DNA of 64,000 nucleotides, taken from Pochonia chlamydosporia 170. Lineage: Eukaryota; Ascomycota; Sordariomycetes; Hypocreales; Clavicipitaceae. Under the pieces are notes generated by a model. That model worked only from the letters and a program-made list of their open reading frames with translations, was not told where the DNA came from and did not search any database. Where the stretch lies: positions 3,410,001-3,474,000 of the forward strand of contig NC_035794.1 of assembly GCF_001653235.2 (NCBI RefSeq), given 5' to 3'. This document shows positions 34,675 through 45,265 of this stretch, one piece after another; position 1 is the first letter of the stretch, and every line of letters starts with the position of its first letter. Made by a program: the position numbers and the translations under genes.

Positions 34675-36576
34675 ATGTCTGACCAGGACGTGCCTACATC
34701 TGTGACAAGCGGCGAGAAGCCTGCCTTTAACTCTGCTGATGCAGACACCAAGGTCGTGGCTGGCCCTCAGTTTGCTGCTACGTTTCAAGAGGAAGACTTC
34801 TGGACTAGGAACGGCCTCAATGGCAAGTCGTTTCAAAAACGACACTATGGAAGAGGCATTGTTGAACTAGATCGGGCTATGAAAACCCGCCATTTACACA
34901 TGATTGCTATTGGCGGTTCCATTGGTGCTGGTTTCTTTGTTGGCTCTGGTGGTGCACTGGCCAAAGGTGTAAGTGGGAATATCTAAACAACCCATTTGGG
35001 TGTGACGGCTGACCAGCATAGGGTCCCGCTTCTATTCTGCTCTGCTTCTCTATTGTCGGCTTCATGGTCTTTAACGTTGGTAAGTCTTCCCAATCAACAA
35101 ACTCTGAACACGGTTAACCAGAGATAGTCTTTGCACTTGGTGAACTGGCTGTCATGTATCCCATCTCTGGTGGCTTTTACACATATGCTACTCGATTCAT
35201 CGACCCTTCATTTGGTTTTGCAGTTGGTTGGAACTACCTCTTCCTCTGGTCCGTCGTCCTACCTCTCGAACTCACAGTCTGCGGTCTCGTCATAGAGTAT
35301 TGGGATGATAAAACTAGCGTGGCTGTATGGATTACCATCTTCCTTGTCGCCGTCATCATCATCAACGTCTTTGGCAGCATTGGTTTCGCCGAGGAAGAAT
35401 TCTGGGCGTCATCTATAAAGCTAATTTCTGTTGTTATCTTCATGATAATATCGCTCGTCCTGGTTCTCGGTGGTGGCCCCAAAGACGGCAGATATAACGA
35501 ATACTGGGGTGCCAGATATTGGTATGATCCAGGGGCCTTTAGGAACGGTTTCCGAGGCTTCTGTGCTGTTTTTGTTACAGCTGCCTTCTCTTTTACGGGC
35601 ACTGAACTAGTTGGTCTTGCTGCAGCAGAGACAGCCAACCCGGTCAAATCGGTTCCCGGCGCAATTAAGCAAGTATTTTGGCGAGTTGTGGTGTTTTACG
35701 TCTTGGGCTTGTTTTTTATTGGCGTGCTTATTCCGTCTGATGATCCGCGTCTTCTTTCCAGTGCTGCCTACACTGATGTCAAAGCCTCTCCCTGGGTTCT
35801 AATTGGGTATTATGCCGGACTCCATGGACTGGATCATTTCATGAATGCCATCATTTTGATCTCGGTGCTCTCTATTGGCGTGTCTGCCGTGTTTGGAGGT
35901 TCTCGCACGCTCACAGCCCTTGCTCAGCAGGGATACGCTCCCAAACTGTTCACCTACATTGATAGATCCGGACGACCTTTGCCATCTGTCATTGCTCTCA
36001 TTTTGACAGGTCCTCTGGCGTACGTCAATCTAAGTGCATCTGGGCCAACCGTTTTTGACTGGCTTCAAGCCATCTCGGGCTTGGCTGTATTGTTCGCGTG
36101 GGGTGCCATCTGTCTCTCGCACATCCGCTTCCGATCTGCCTGGAAACATCATGGGCACTCGGTAGAGGAAATCCCATTCCGAGCTGTGTTTGGAGTGTGG
36201 GGATCGTGGATTGGATTGATTTTGTGTGTTGTAGTTCTCGCGGCTCAGGTACGGACGGCATACCCCTATCACAGGATCTCACCACTCTGCACATTAACCC
36301 TAACTAACCTATCATCAGTTCTTCACGGCCATCGCACCTCCTGGCAAGGACGGTGTTAATAACGCCGAAGGCTTTTTCAAGTCCTATTTGGCATTCCCCA
36401 TCTTGATTGCATTTTGGGTCGGAGGCTTTGCCTGGAAGCGAACTGGCTGGCTTCGTTTGGATCAGATTGATGTTGACACGGGCAGGCGTGAACTCGACTG
36501 GGAGGCGATCCATGCCTACCAAGCTCAGATCAAGAGCTGGCCAACATGGCGCCGGATTTTGCACAAATTCTTTTGA
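34675..36576 (+). CDS. Amino acid permease (APC family, yeast AAP/GAP1 type)
   Basis: Four exons: 34675-34968, 35022-35079, 35122-36248 and 36319-36576 (introns 53, 42 and 70 nt), 578 aa. A hydrophilic ~75-residue N-terminus leads to [17 protein letters not shown] and the first helix [16 protein letters not shown], the defining substrate-contact helix of the fungal AAP family. [18 protein letters not shown] and [18 protein letters not shown] are further signatures. About 12 membrane helices can be followed. The C-terminal tail ([14 protein letters not shown]) ends in the FF that such permeases often carry for ER exit or turnover. Expected to be a plasma membrane H+/amino acid symporter with broad or unknown specificity. 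Confidence 0.95.
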
Positions 36577-37904
36577 ATGTAATTCCGGAATAAAGGTCTC
36601 ACACTAGTCAGGGCTTTCTATACCATGAGCGAATAAACCTGATGCACTTTGCGTTGGAAATTATCAGATCGGCGCATGGCCGGCCATGCATCGTATTTCG
36701 TTTTCAAGATGTCATGTTGTTGTGTTTCGCGCGAATGAGCTGGCAAACAAGGTTAAAGCGCCTCAGCGCCACACTTTATGTTCGGCACCGGGGGGTCACA
36801 ATCTTACGCCGGTCCGTAGGACTCTGACACAGGCAAATTGGGAACGACATGGGTCCCGGAGACCTGCCGAGACGGACCAAGTCCTACGCCGTGCTGTGTT
36901 GTTATTGCGCAAAGTGAGGCAATGTTGATGATAGGATACCAGTAATGCTTGGTGTTGTTCATAACGTAGGAGCGCTGGGCTTGGCGGGCATATCTTAGCC
37001 CGTGAGGTGTACGAGGCCTTGATGGACCCGAACACCCTAGCCATAGCGGTGGAAACGGTACACGGTTCAATCTTTGAAGCATCATGTTCATATTTGGCGC
37101 ATTCTTACTCCGTGCAAACCAGCGGAGTTGTCATTTTCCCAGATTTTCTTCCGCAGCACATCAGTACAATATGAGCCTGAGAAGCGGACACGGCGGGATA
37201 GCGACTAAGGAGCGAAATGATGCATTGCACCGAAACAAATGAAAATTTCCCGCGGTTGGCGACCGAATCTTCCTATCTTTTATCAATCCAACTTGACGAG
37301 TTGAATACAGAGTATGAAATGTGATTGATTTCGTGCTTCATTGTTCATATTTCGGGCGGCCGGCCAATCGGACGCCGCGGAAAGCGACTAGGGTCCATTA
37401 ATAAACCCGCGCCTCACTTTGAGTCATTGGCTGTGATGATTTTGCTTGGATGGCTCAACTCTCTGTCAACTCACCATCACATCGCTGCCGAATGTTTACG
37501 CAACGACGTTTACTTACGGTAGGTGGCTGCGTCTATTTGGTGGGTCTGGCCATTGAAACCTTTTTGAGTCAGTCCAGTCACCCTCAAATCATCACAGCGC
37601 CGTTATTCTTGGCACTTGGCAGATGTGCCTTATGGACCAGGTCTGCGACGCCAAGAAACTAGACGTTCAATGTTGCGAGAAGACCGTGAATTACCATTAT
37701 TATAAAACCACGTTTGGCACCCGGTCCCGTCTCGACATGATTTGGTTCCTCAACTCTTGCTTCTGTCTTCAACTGCCACAAACTTCTGCGGGCTGAAGTT
37801 TCTGTCTGGCGCCATTTCCAACGACCAGCGCATCATCGAAGGGCTCCTGCTTCACGGTTTGGGATTACAACATCGGCGGTGGCTTTTCAGCCTACGCGGC
37901 CAGT
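36577..37904. other. Intergenic, promoter of the ABC transporter
   Basis: 1.3 kb between two plus-strand genes. TATAAAA at 37701-37707 is about 200 bp before the ABC transporter ATG. Some GGCCGG/CGG-type palindromic bits are present around 36680 and 37355. No gene seen. Confidence 0.5.
37701..37707 (+). promoter_or_regulatory. TATA box candidate of the ABC-B gene
   Basis: TATAAAA, 198 bp before the ATG at 37905, implying a leader of about 150-170 nt. Confidence 0.45.
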
Positions 37905-40900
37905 ATGGCTGACACTATTGACATGAGGCCCGTCACGGGTCAGACTGCAATACCGCTTAATACAAGCTCGGAGAAGACAGTGCTTGCTGATGTGGATGAT
38001 GAAAAGACCGACAAAAAAGATGCCAAGGATACCGAAGAGGATAAGGAGGATCATGGCGGATACATGGTAAGCATCGCATCACGGCATAACGGGTACATAC
38101 GACTAACAGGCCATGATAGAGAATCTTTTCATATGCCAAGACGACCGAACATGTCATCCTTGGCATATCTATCATCGCTGCCATTGCATCTGGGGCGGGC
38201 ATCGCCCTCCAAAACTTGATATTTGGCCGCTTCGTTACCCTCTTGACCGACTTTGCATCCGGCAAGTCCACTGGCGCAGATATGCGCAGTGAATCTTCTA
38301 CCCTGGCGTGCGTTTCTCTGCAGTTCTACGCCAAAGTACTCGTCTAACATGGTCGAACTAGGCTATATTTCGTTTATATCGGCATAGCGCGATTCTTCCT
38401 CAGCTACACCTACTGCTCCCTTCTAACATACAACGCGTACCGCATCGTCCGAAATATTCGCCATGCGTACCTCAAAGCCGCACTTAGTCAAGAAATTGCC
38501 TTTTTCGATCTCGGCACTGGCGGTTCCATCTCAACTCAGGCCACCACAAACGGCAAACTGATCCAAGGTGGTATTTCAGAGAAGCTTGGCTTGACGTTCC
38601 AGGGGCTATCGGCCTTTGTGACTGCCTTCATCATTGCCTTTATCACAAATTGGAAGCTTACTCTTATTACGTTATGCATTGCCCCGGCCACAATCGTTGT
38701 CATGGCCGTGACTGGCATCATTGAGGCTGGTCTTGAAACCAAGATCCTGGACATCTATGCGCAGGCTAACTCTTTTGCTGAGGGTGTGCTGGCTAGTGCG
38801 CGTACTGTGCATGCGTTTGAGATGCGATCTCGCTTGGTGAAGAAGTTTGATGAGTATCTTGTAGATGCACATGATGTGGGCAAGAAAATCTCTCCCCTTT
38901 TCGGAATCTTGTTCTCTTCTGAGTATTGCATCATTTATCTTGGGTTTGGGCTTGCCTTTTGGCAGGGAATCCATATGCTTGGCAGGGGAGAGGTAAAAAC
39001 TAGTGGTGAAATCTTCACGTGAGTTTAGTATTGTGTACTCGTCGAAGCAAAGAGCTAATGTTATTAGTGTGCTTTTGTCTGTCGTCATTGCAGCCATCAG
39101 CCTGACTTCGTTGGCACCCTATTCCATTGAGTTTACACGAGCTGCCTCTGGAGCTGTGAAGCTCTTCACACTTATCGACCGACAATCCGCGATCGATCCC
39201 TTCGACGAGTCTGGCGAGCGACCAACTGAAGTGGTTGGGCACATTGAACTGGAGAATATCACCTTTGCATATCCGTCGCGGCCGGGGGTCAATGTGCTTG
39301 ATGACTTCACCCTTGACATTCCTGCTGGGAAGGTTACGGCTCTTGTGGTATGTGTTGCCTTGATGCAATGCTGAAGTGTTCTAACACTTGTGTAGGGACA
39401 AAGTGGTTCTGGAAAGAGTACGATTATAGGTCTCTTAGAGAGATGGTACGACTCGGCTTTGGGTAACATCAAACTTGATGGCCGGCGCATTCACGACCTC
39501 AACATTAACTGGTTGCGCAAGAACGTGCGCCTCGTGCAACAGGTTAGTATTGTACGTCCCAGATCGGATGTGTTCTAACAGCGACAGGAACCCGTTTTGT
39601 TCCAAGGCTCTGTTTTTGACAACATAGCACATGGTCTCGCTGGCACGGAATGGGAAAATGCGGACAGACAGGTTCGCCTTGAGAAAATTACGACCGCCGC
39701 GCAGATTGCATTTGCGCACGACTTCATTTCTGAGCTTCCAGAAGGTTATGATACTGACATTGGCCAACGTGGTGGATTGCTTTCTGGCGGTCAAAAGCAA
39801 CGAATTGCTATTGCGCGAAGCATTGTTTCGGAGCCCAAAATCCTCCTACTCGACGAAGCGACCAGTGCGTTGGACCCCCATGCTGAAGGTGTTGTCCAAC
39901 AGGCCCTAGATCGAGCATCTCAAGGCCGAACGACTATTGTGATAGCCCACAAGCTTGCCACTATTCGCAAGGCCGACAACATTGTGGTCATGAAGGCGGG
40001 ACGTATTGTTGAGCAGGGCACGCACGAATCACTTTTGAGGGACGATGGGGCTTACGCTCTGTTGGTTAGGATTCAGCAATTGACTGTCAACCCATCTGAT
40101 GCAGATTCAGAGAGCGACGAAGTCGATGATATTGAAGTAAGCGGAGATCCCGCAGACTTGACAAAGACGGTCAGCAAAATAGCAACCCGCGACCGATCCC
40201 GAATGGAGGTACAGAAGGGTCGTGACGACTACGAGAAACATAAGCACCTTGGATTTGTTGCAGTAATTATTCGTTTGATCAAAGAATCTCCTGAGCTGAG
40301 GTGGACATATTTGCTCGTGCTTGTTGGTTGTCTGGGAGCCAGTAAGTAACTCTTCTCGGTCACGAACTATTCACGTTTAACTAAACACTCGCAGCTGCTG
40401 CGTTCCCGGGCCAGGCTCTTCTTCTCGCCAATGTCTCAAACGTTTTTACTTTAACTGGCGCAGCCATGATTGACAAGGGCAACTTTTACGCTGCCATGTT
40501 TATTGTACTGGCCGTTGGCTGCTTCATCTCCTATTTCATACTCGGGTACACCACCAATATTGTCGCTCAGGTATGTTCTCTCAAACTCACAGTCCCTTCC
40601 AGTTGACTGATAACTCTAGACGCTATCTCATACGTTTCGGAGGCAAAGCTTTGACAACATGCTTCGACAAGACCTCCAATTTTTTGACCGCCCAGAAAAC
40701 AACACCGGCGCTCTGGCAAGCCGCGTCGACTCCAACCCCCAAGCTATTCTCGAGCTGATGGGCTTCAACGTTGGCCTCATTCTCATTGCTGTGCTGAATG
40801 TTGTGGCTTGCAGCGTCCTTGGTATTGCATACAGCTGGAAGTTAGGTCTCGTGGTCGTTCTGGCTGGCCTTCCGCCGTTCATCGGCTCCGGCTGGTTCAA

Positions 40901-42312
40901 GATTCGCTTCGACGCAAGGTTGGATCGCAATATTTCGGCGCGGGGTTACAACAGCGCGGCCATTGCATCGGAAGCAGTGACTGCTATTCGGACTGTTTCT
41001 TCACTAGCGATTGAGCAATCTGTTCTGGACAAATACTTGAATGAGCTGGAGCATGCAGTTAGCGGATCTGTCAAGCCATTATTCAGCATGATGATTTGGT
41101 TTGCTTTGACGCAGTCAATGGAGTACTGGTTCATGGCGCTAGGATTTTGGTAAGCGCACCCGCAAACGTATCTTGAAGGAACGACGGCTAATTGTGCCAG
41201 GTACGGATGCCGACTTGTGTCGTTTGGAGAAATCACCATGTTTGACTTCTTTGTTACGTTTATGGGCGTGTTTTTCTCTGGGCAAGCTACTGCAATGCTG
41301 TTCCAATTCTCGACCAGTAAGCTGTCAAAATTCCATCGATGATGTGATACTTACAGAATATAGGTATGACGAAGGGTAAAAACGCGGCCAACTACATCTT
41401 CTGGTTGCAAGAACTGCAGCCTGTCGTCCAAGAGACGCCGGAAAATAAGGATAAGAAACCCAAGTCTGGCGGCCCAATTGTTCTAGACCACGTCCGCTTT
41501 TCGTATCCTCTTCGACCGGACGCGCAAGTCTTGCGAGGCGTTGATCTCGAGGTAAATATCTCTTGATGGTTACCGATTATGAGTGTCACACTGACAGTTT
41601 GTAGATCAAAAAGGGTCAGTTTGCCGCGTTTGTAGGTGCATCAGGCTGCGGTAAATCCACCATGATAGCCATGCTTGAGCGATTCTACGATCCATCAACC
41701 GGGAGCATTCTCATCGACGGCGACGACTTGACGAGCCTAAATCCCCGTCTGTACAGAAGCATAGTATCCCTCGTGCAGCAAGAACCGACGCTCTTCCAAG
41801 GAACCATCCGCGAAAATATCGCCCTCGGCATCGACGACCCGTCCTCCGCAAGCTACTCATCCAAGTCCTCTACAACAGTCAATACCACCGTCGCGGATGC
41901 AGAAATCGAAGCAGCTCTCCGTGCAGCCAACGCTTGGGATTTCGTGTCATCTCTCCCGGATGGTCTGTCTACCGCGGCAGGCTCCAATGGAACGCAACTG
42001 TCAGGAGGTCAGCGACAACGTATCGCCATTGCACGATCGCTCATTCGCAATCCGCAGGTGTTGTTGCTGGATGAAGCGACCAGTGCTCTGGACACTGAAA
42101 GCGAAAAGATTGTTCAGAGTGCGTTAGCTGAAGCCGCTAAAAAAGGTGACCGAATTACAATTGCTGTGGCGCATCGCCTGTCGACAATCAAGGACGCTGA
42201 TGTGATTTGTGTGTTTTACGGAGGCAGGATTGTGGAAATGGGGTCGCACGCGGAGTTGATTGCCTTGGGGGGGATGTATACGAAGATGTGTGAGGCGCAG
42301 AGCCTCGATTGA
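37905..42312 (+). CDS. Full-size ABC-B (MDR/P-glycoprotein-type) transporter
   Basis: Eleven exons: 37905-38066, 38120-38307, 38362-39018, 39068-39347, 39396-39542, 39588-40341, 40395-40570, 40620-41149, 41201-41316, 41364-41551, 41605-42312; every phase agrees, giving 1301 aa. Layout TMD1-NBD1-TMD2-NBD2. Walker A1 GQSGSGKST (from 430), signature 1 LSGGQKQRIAIARS (about 541), Walker B1 ILLLDEATSALD; Walker A2 GASGCGKST (about 1077), signature 2 LSGGQRQRIAIARS (about 1198), Walker B2 VLLLDEATSALD. Both ATP sites look intact. NBD2 has a Ser/Thr-rich insert of ~20 residues before its helical part. The ~55-residue N-terminus is Asp/Lys/Glu-rich. Fungal ABC-B full transporters export drugs, toxins or lipopeptides; the substrate is unknown. 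No biosynthetic backbone gene is in the window. Confidence 0.96.
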
Positions 42313-42637
42313 GTGTCTGGTGCTATATTATTTTAGTTTGTATTAATAGTCTAATAAACTCTCCTTCGGCACGGGAACTATGGCCTCATCACAAGTGCCA
42401 CGTCTTCAGATGTTCATGTATAGCATGGTGCAAGGCAAGCGAAGAAGTGGCAACATGCATGACATCGGCACAGCTTACATCCCGTCTGGTGGGGACACGT
42501 CGGTGATAAGATGATTGAATCGGTCGGCCGTATTGATTTCTGGTAGTGATTGGCGTTGTGTGAGGTAGAATGCCTTGCCAAGGCTTTGTCTGTTGGTTCG
42601 GACTGCTTACGTCACATGTTGATTGCATGTATGATTT

Positions 42638-42646
42638 TATATATAA
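42638..42646 (+). promoter_or_regulatory. TATA box of the small Cys-rich gene
   Basis: TATATATAA, 56 bp upstream of the ATG at 42702. A good box in front of a very short predicted gene supports that the gene is real. Confidence 0.5.
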
Positions 42647-42701
42647 TTTCGCTTTATTATCCTTTATAAGTTCAATTTTCAAGTTCATTTCAACCGAAAA
42701 G

Positions 42702-43060
42702 ATGCCCGTAATAGATCAGCAGCCCGTGTCAGTTGTAATGGAGCCACGTAGTGGTGGTTTTACACAGCCAGTAAGTATTCTGAATACGTCAAAGTCTACC
42801 CAGAATCTTGTGCTGTATTTGCACCTCGTAAATTCCCACAGATTCTTGGCCTGTAAGCTGCATCATAAAATTTGTCAGGAATTAACGTATGTTTAGAAGC
42901 CGACACAGCCCATGAGCACTGACAGCATGCATCTACGAGGAGGATCAAGCGAGGTACGATACTGTGTGGTTTGGAGGATCTTATATTGACAGTTTTGCAG
43001 GCTCAGCAGAAATGTAATACTTGCTGCACTAATTTTTTGAGTAGTGTGACTTGTGTGTGA
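42702..43060 (+). CDS. Small Cys-rich protein (three short exons, 57 aa)
   Basis: Exons 42702-42770, 42909-42953 and 43001-43060; introns of 138 and 47 nt start GTAAGT and GTACGA and end CACAG and TGCAG, and all junctions are phase 0. The protein starts MPVIDQQPVSVVMEPRSGG, has STDSMHLRGG in the middle and ends with a Cys-rich tail, QKCNTCCTNFLSSVTCV. The QQP...GG...MHxRGG...CC layout resembles short fungal Cys-rich, membrane-associated proteins (CYSTM-like) that have a GG stretch followed by a Cys cluster; the Cys tail is shorter here. The exons are too short to appear in ordinary ORF scans. Function unknown; stress or metal response would be a guess. No signal peptide. Confidence 0.5.
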
Positions 43061-43779
43061 ATCGGGAAGTATATGAGAAGGGTGATAGGGCAGGGGACGC
43101 GAACTGTGGTAGACCTGTCTGGATTTGCGGCGGTTACGGAGTCTTATGAACTTTCTGGTGGGATGGGAGGGCAAAATTGGAAGGGAGTGGGTGCAGGAGC
43201 TTTTATACTACCCATTATGGTGCTGTTGAAATCGACTCGGTGGTAGCTGAACATGCTGTGGCAATGGGGATTGGCGGTGTGAATTGCATCATTATCATGT
43301 CGTCATATTGTCATATATGAGTGTTGCTTTGATACTAAGCAGAGTGCATTGAGGAATGGAAGGCGTTCTGAGTGCTCAACGGCGTTGATCACTTTGATGT
43401 GTTGATGATTCGTGTGAAGTTGATGCCGGTGAGGGCGACCATGGAACTGGCCACCTAGGTAGCTGAAATACGTATTTTTATTGAGTCATTAAGCTTACGG
43501 GCGCCTGGGATTTTCTTGATCTAATACATGATCGTATTGACATTGGTGTTTTATGAATGTAGTGCTTCAGTAGGTCACGAAAACCCAGGGCTCATGCTAC
43601 TTTGGGTCTTTCTCTGCCTCCTTGAATATCCGTTTGAGTCAAACGCTGCCTAGGAGGCAAAGAGATCAAACTATTTCTTCGAAAAATAAAGTTGAGTGGT
43701 ATATTATTAGATTCATATCGCGATTATCCTTCTCGTGTGTATAGTCCAAGCCAAAAAATAAACCATGAAAGTAGGGAGG
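43061..43779. other. Intergenic, nothing recognised
   Basis: About 720 bp between the 3' ends of the small Cys-rich gene (plus) and the dienelactone hydrolase gene (minus). No coding signal. Confidence 0.5.
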
Positions 43780-44674
43780 CTATAAAAACTTTCCAAACCA
43801 ATCCAACACCTGCGTCACCGAATCCTCCAACGCCTTCCTCTCCTTTGGATCATCCGGATTTCCTCTCACCGCGAATCCATGCCTCCCCGGCTCATACAAC
43901 CTATTCTCCAGCTCTGGCATTTCCCTTCCGGTCTTCCTCTCAGCGTCATGAATCGCCTCCACCTTACCCTTCTGCTCAATCTTCACACCAACGTCCTCCA
44001 GACCCCAGCCAATACTGACCGGTACAACTGGCTTTGCAACGTCATCCGGAAATGCCAAGTTGCTGGGATGCAATGCAACCACCGCATCCACAAGAGGCTT
44101 CTTCGTTCCCCCAATCTCAATCATGTTCTCTTCCCTTGCGGCGCGAATAGCATACCTCCCTCCCCAGCAGAAGCCAACCATGCCAACTTTAGTATGGGGA
44201 TTCTCGCGACGCAGCGCCTCTAGAAAATCCATGCATGTTTTGTTTGTAGGACCGTCTTTATGTCTCGTCAACCACATCATGAACGAGGGTGCAGAGGCCA
44301 GCATGCCGCCGTACTTGGAAAACGTGGACAGCTTGGAAGGGTCGACGGGGATGAGAATATCAGCGGCTTTCAGAGGGACTGGGTCGCCCTCGAAGAAGTC
44401 GGGTAGGTAGACTAGGTAGTCACCGGATTTGGCGTATGCATCCGCGATGAGGCGGTTGTTTGGGAGGGGGAGGCCGAAAATATCAGAGTACATGACTATG
44501 ATGGCTTTGGGGTTGGTGCGATTGCCGATGACATAGGTGTTGAGGTTGTGGATGAGTTCTTCTTTGCCTTGGGGTTGGCCTTTGTGGATTGTGCCCTGAG
44601 ATGGGTTAGAGTGAGATGGTTTGTTGTGGATGGTGAGGTCTTACTTTGATGCATTCATGACAAGGAGGATCCAT
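43780..44674 (-). CDS. Dienelactone hydrolase family protein
   Basis: Two exons, 44674-44645 (only ten codons: MDPPCHECIK) and 44595-43780 (49-nt intron with CTAAC branch), 281 aa. Alpha/beta hydrolase with the Cys nucleophile of this family in VGFCWGGRYA (Cys153), Asp211 in GLEDVGV and His249 in PGRHGFAVRG as the remaining triad. The opening Cys-xx-Cys (CHEC) followed by G(T/x)IHKG is typical of fungal DLH proteins. The bacterial enzyme opens dienelactone in chlorocatechol breakdown; fungal members act on various lactones or esters. Cytosolic, no signal peptide. Divergent from a Zn2Cys6 regulator. Confidence 0.93.
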
Positions 44675-45265
44675 TTTGGTGGTGGAGTGGTCAAGACTGA
44701 ATGTTGAATGATGATGCCTTCGAAGGGGTGGGATGGGATGATGTTTGGAGGTACGTTGATATGGATAGATGTAGTGAGATGATGAGATATATAGTTGATG
44801 TGGACTGAGCTGTCGAATTATTCCTTTGATTGCTCAAGATGATGCTTGTGGCTTTTATAACCCAACTAGATCCATGTCTCCATCTCGGCCGCTTCTCGCC
44901 CACGGCTCGGCCAGATTCGTGTGGAGTCAAGTCAGTGAGATGCTCGTTCCAGATCGATTTGTGGCTTTGCACTGGGCTGCATTGAGTCACTAGTCGGCCA
45001 TGACCTGCGTAGGCATGGACGTTGCCGTAAGCACTTATCAAGTCGGGACAAGTCTGGTCGGTGTGAGGTGCAAGCCGCCCCATCAGCCTGCGCGTGCGAC
45101 ATTTCGCCTGAAGCCTCGAACTTGCATCAGAAGCGAATGTCGTGATGCTCCTTATCATCGTGCTCAATTACAATCAACGCGGAGCAACACTCCGATAAAC
45201 CCACGGGCAATGCGATGCCAAGAAAATGATAATCCGCATTGCTAACCCTCATAAACCGCCAAAAC
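44675..45265. promoter_or_regulatory. Divergent promoter (DLH / Zn2Cys6 regulator)
   Basis: 591 bp between divergent ATGs. On the minus strand GTTATAAAAG at 44861-44852 is a TATA candidate for the hydrolase (about 180 bp upstream). Several CGG and CCG triplets, the half-sites of Zn2Cys6 factors, occur around 44885-45060 (e.g. CTCGGCCG near 44884, GTCGGTG near 45058). Autoregulation or co-regulation is a reasonable guess. Confidence 0.4.
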
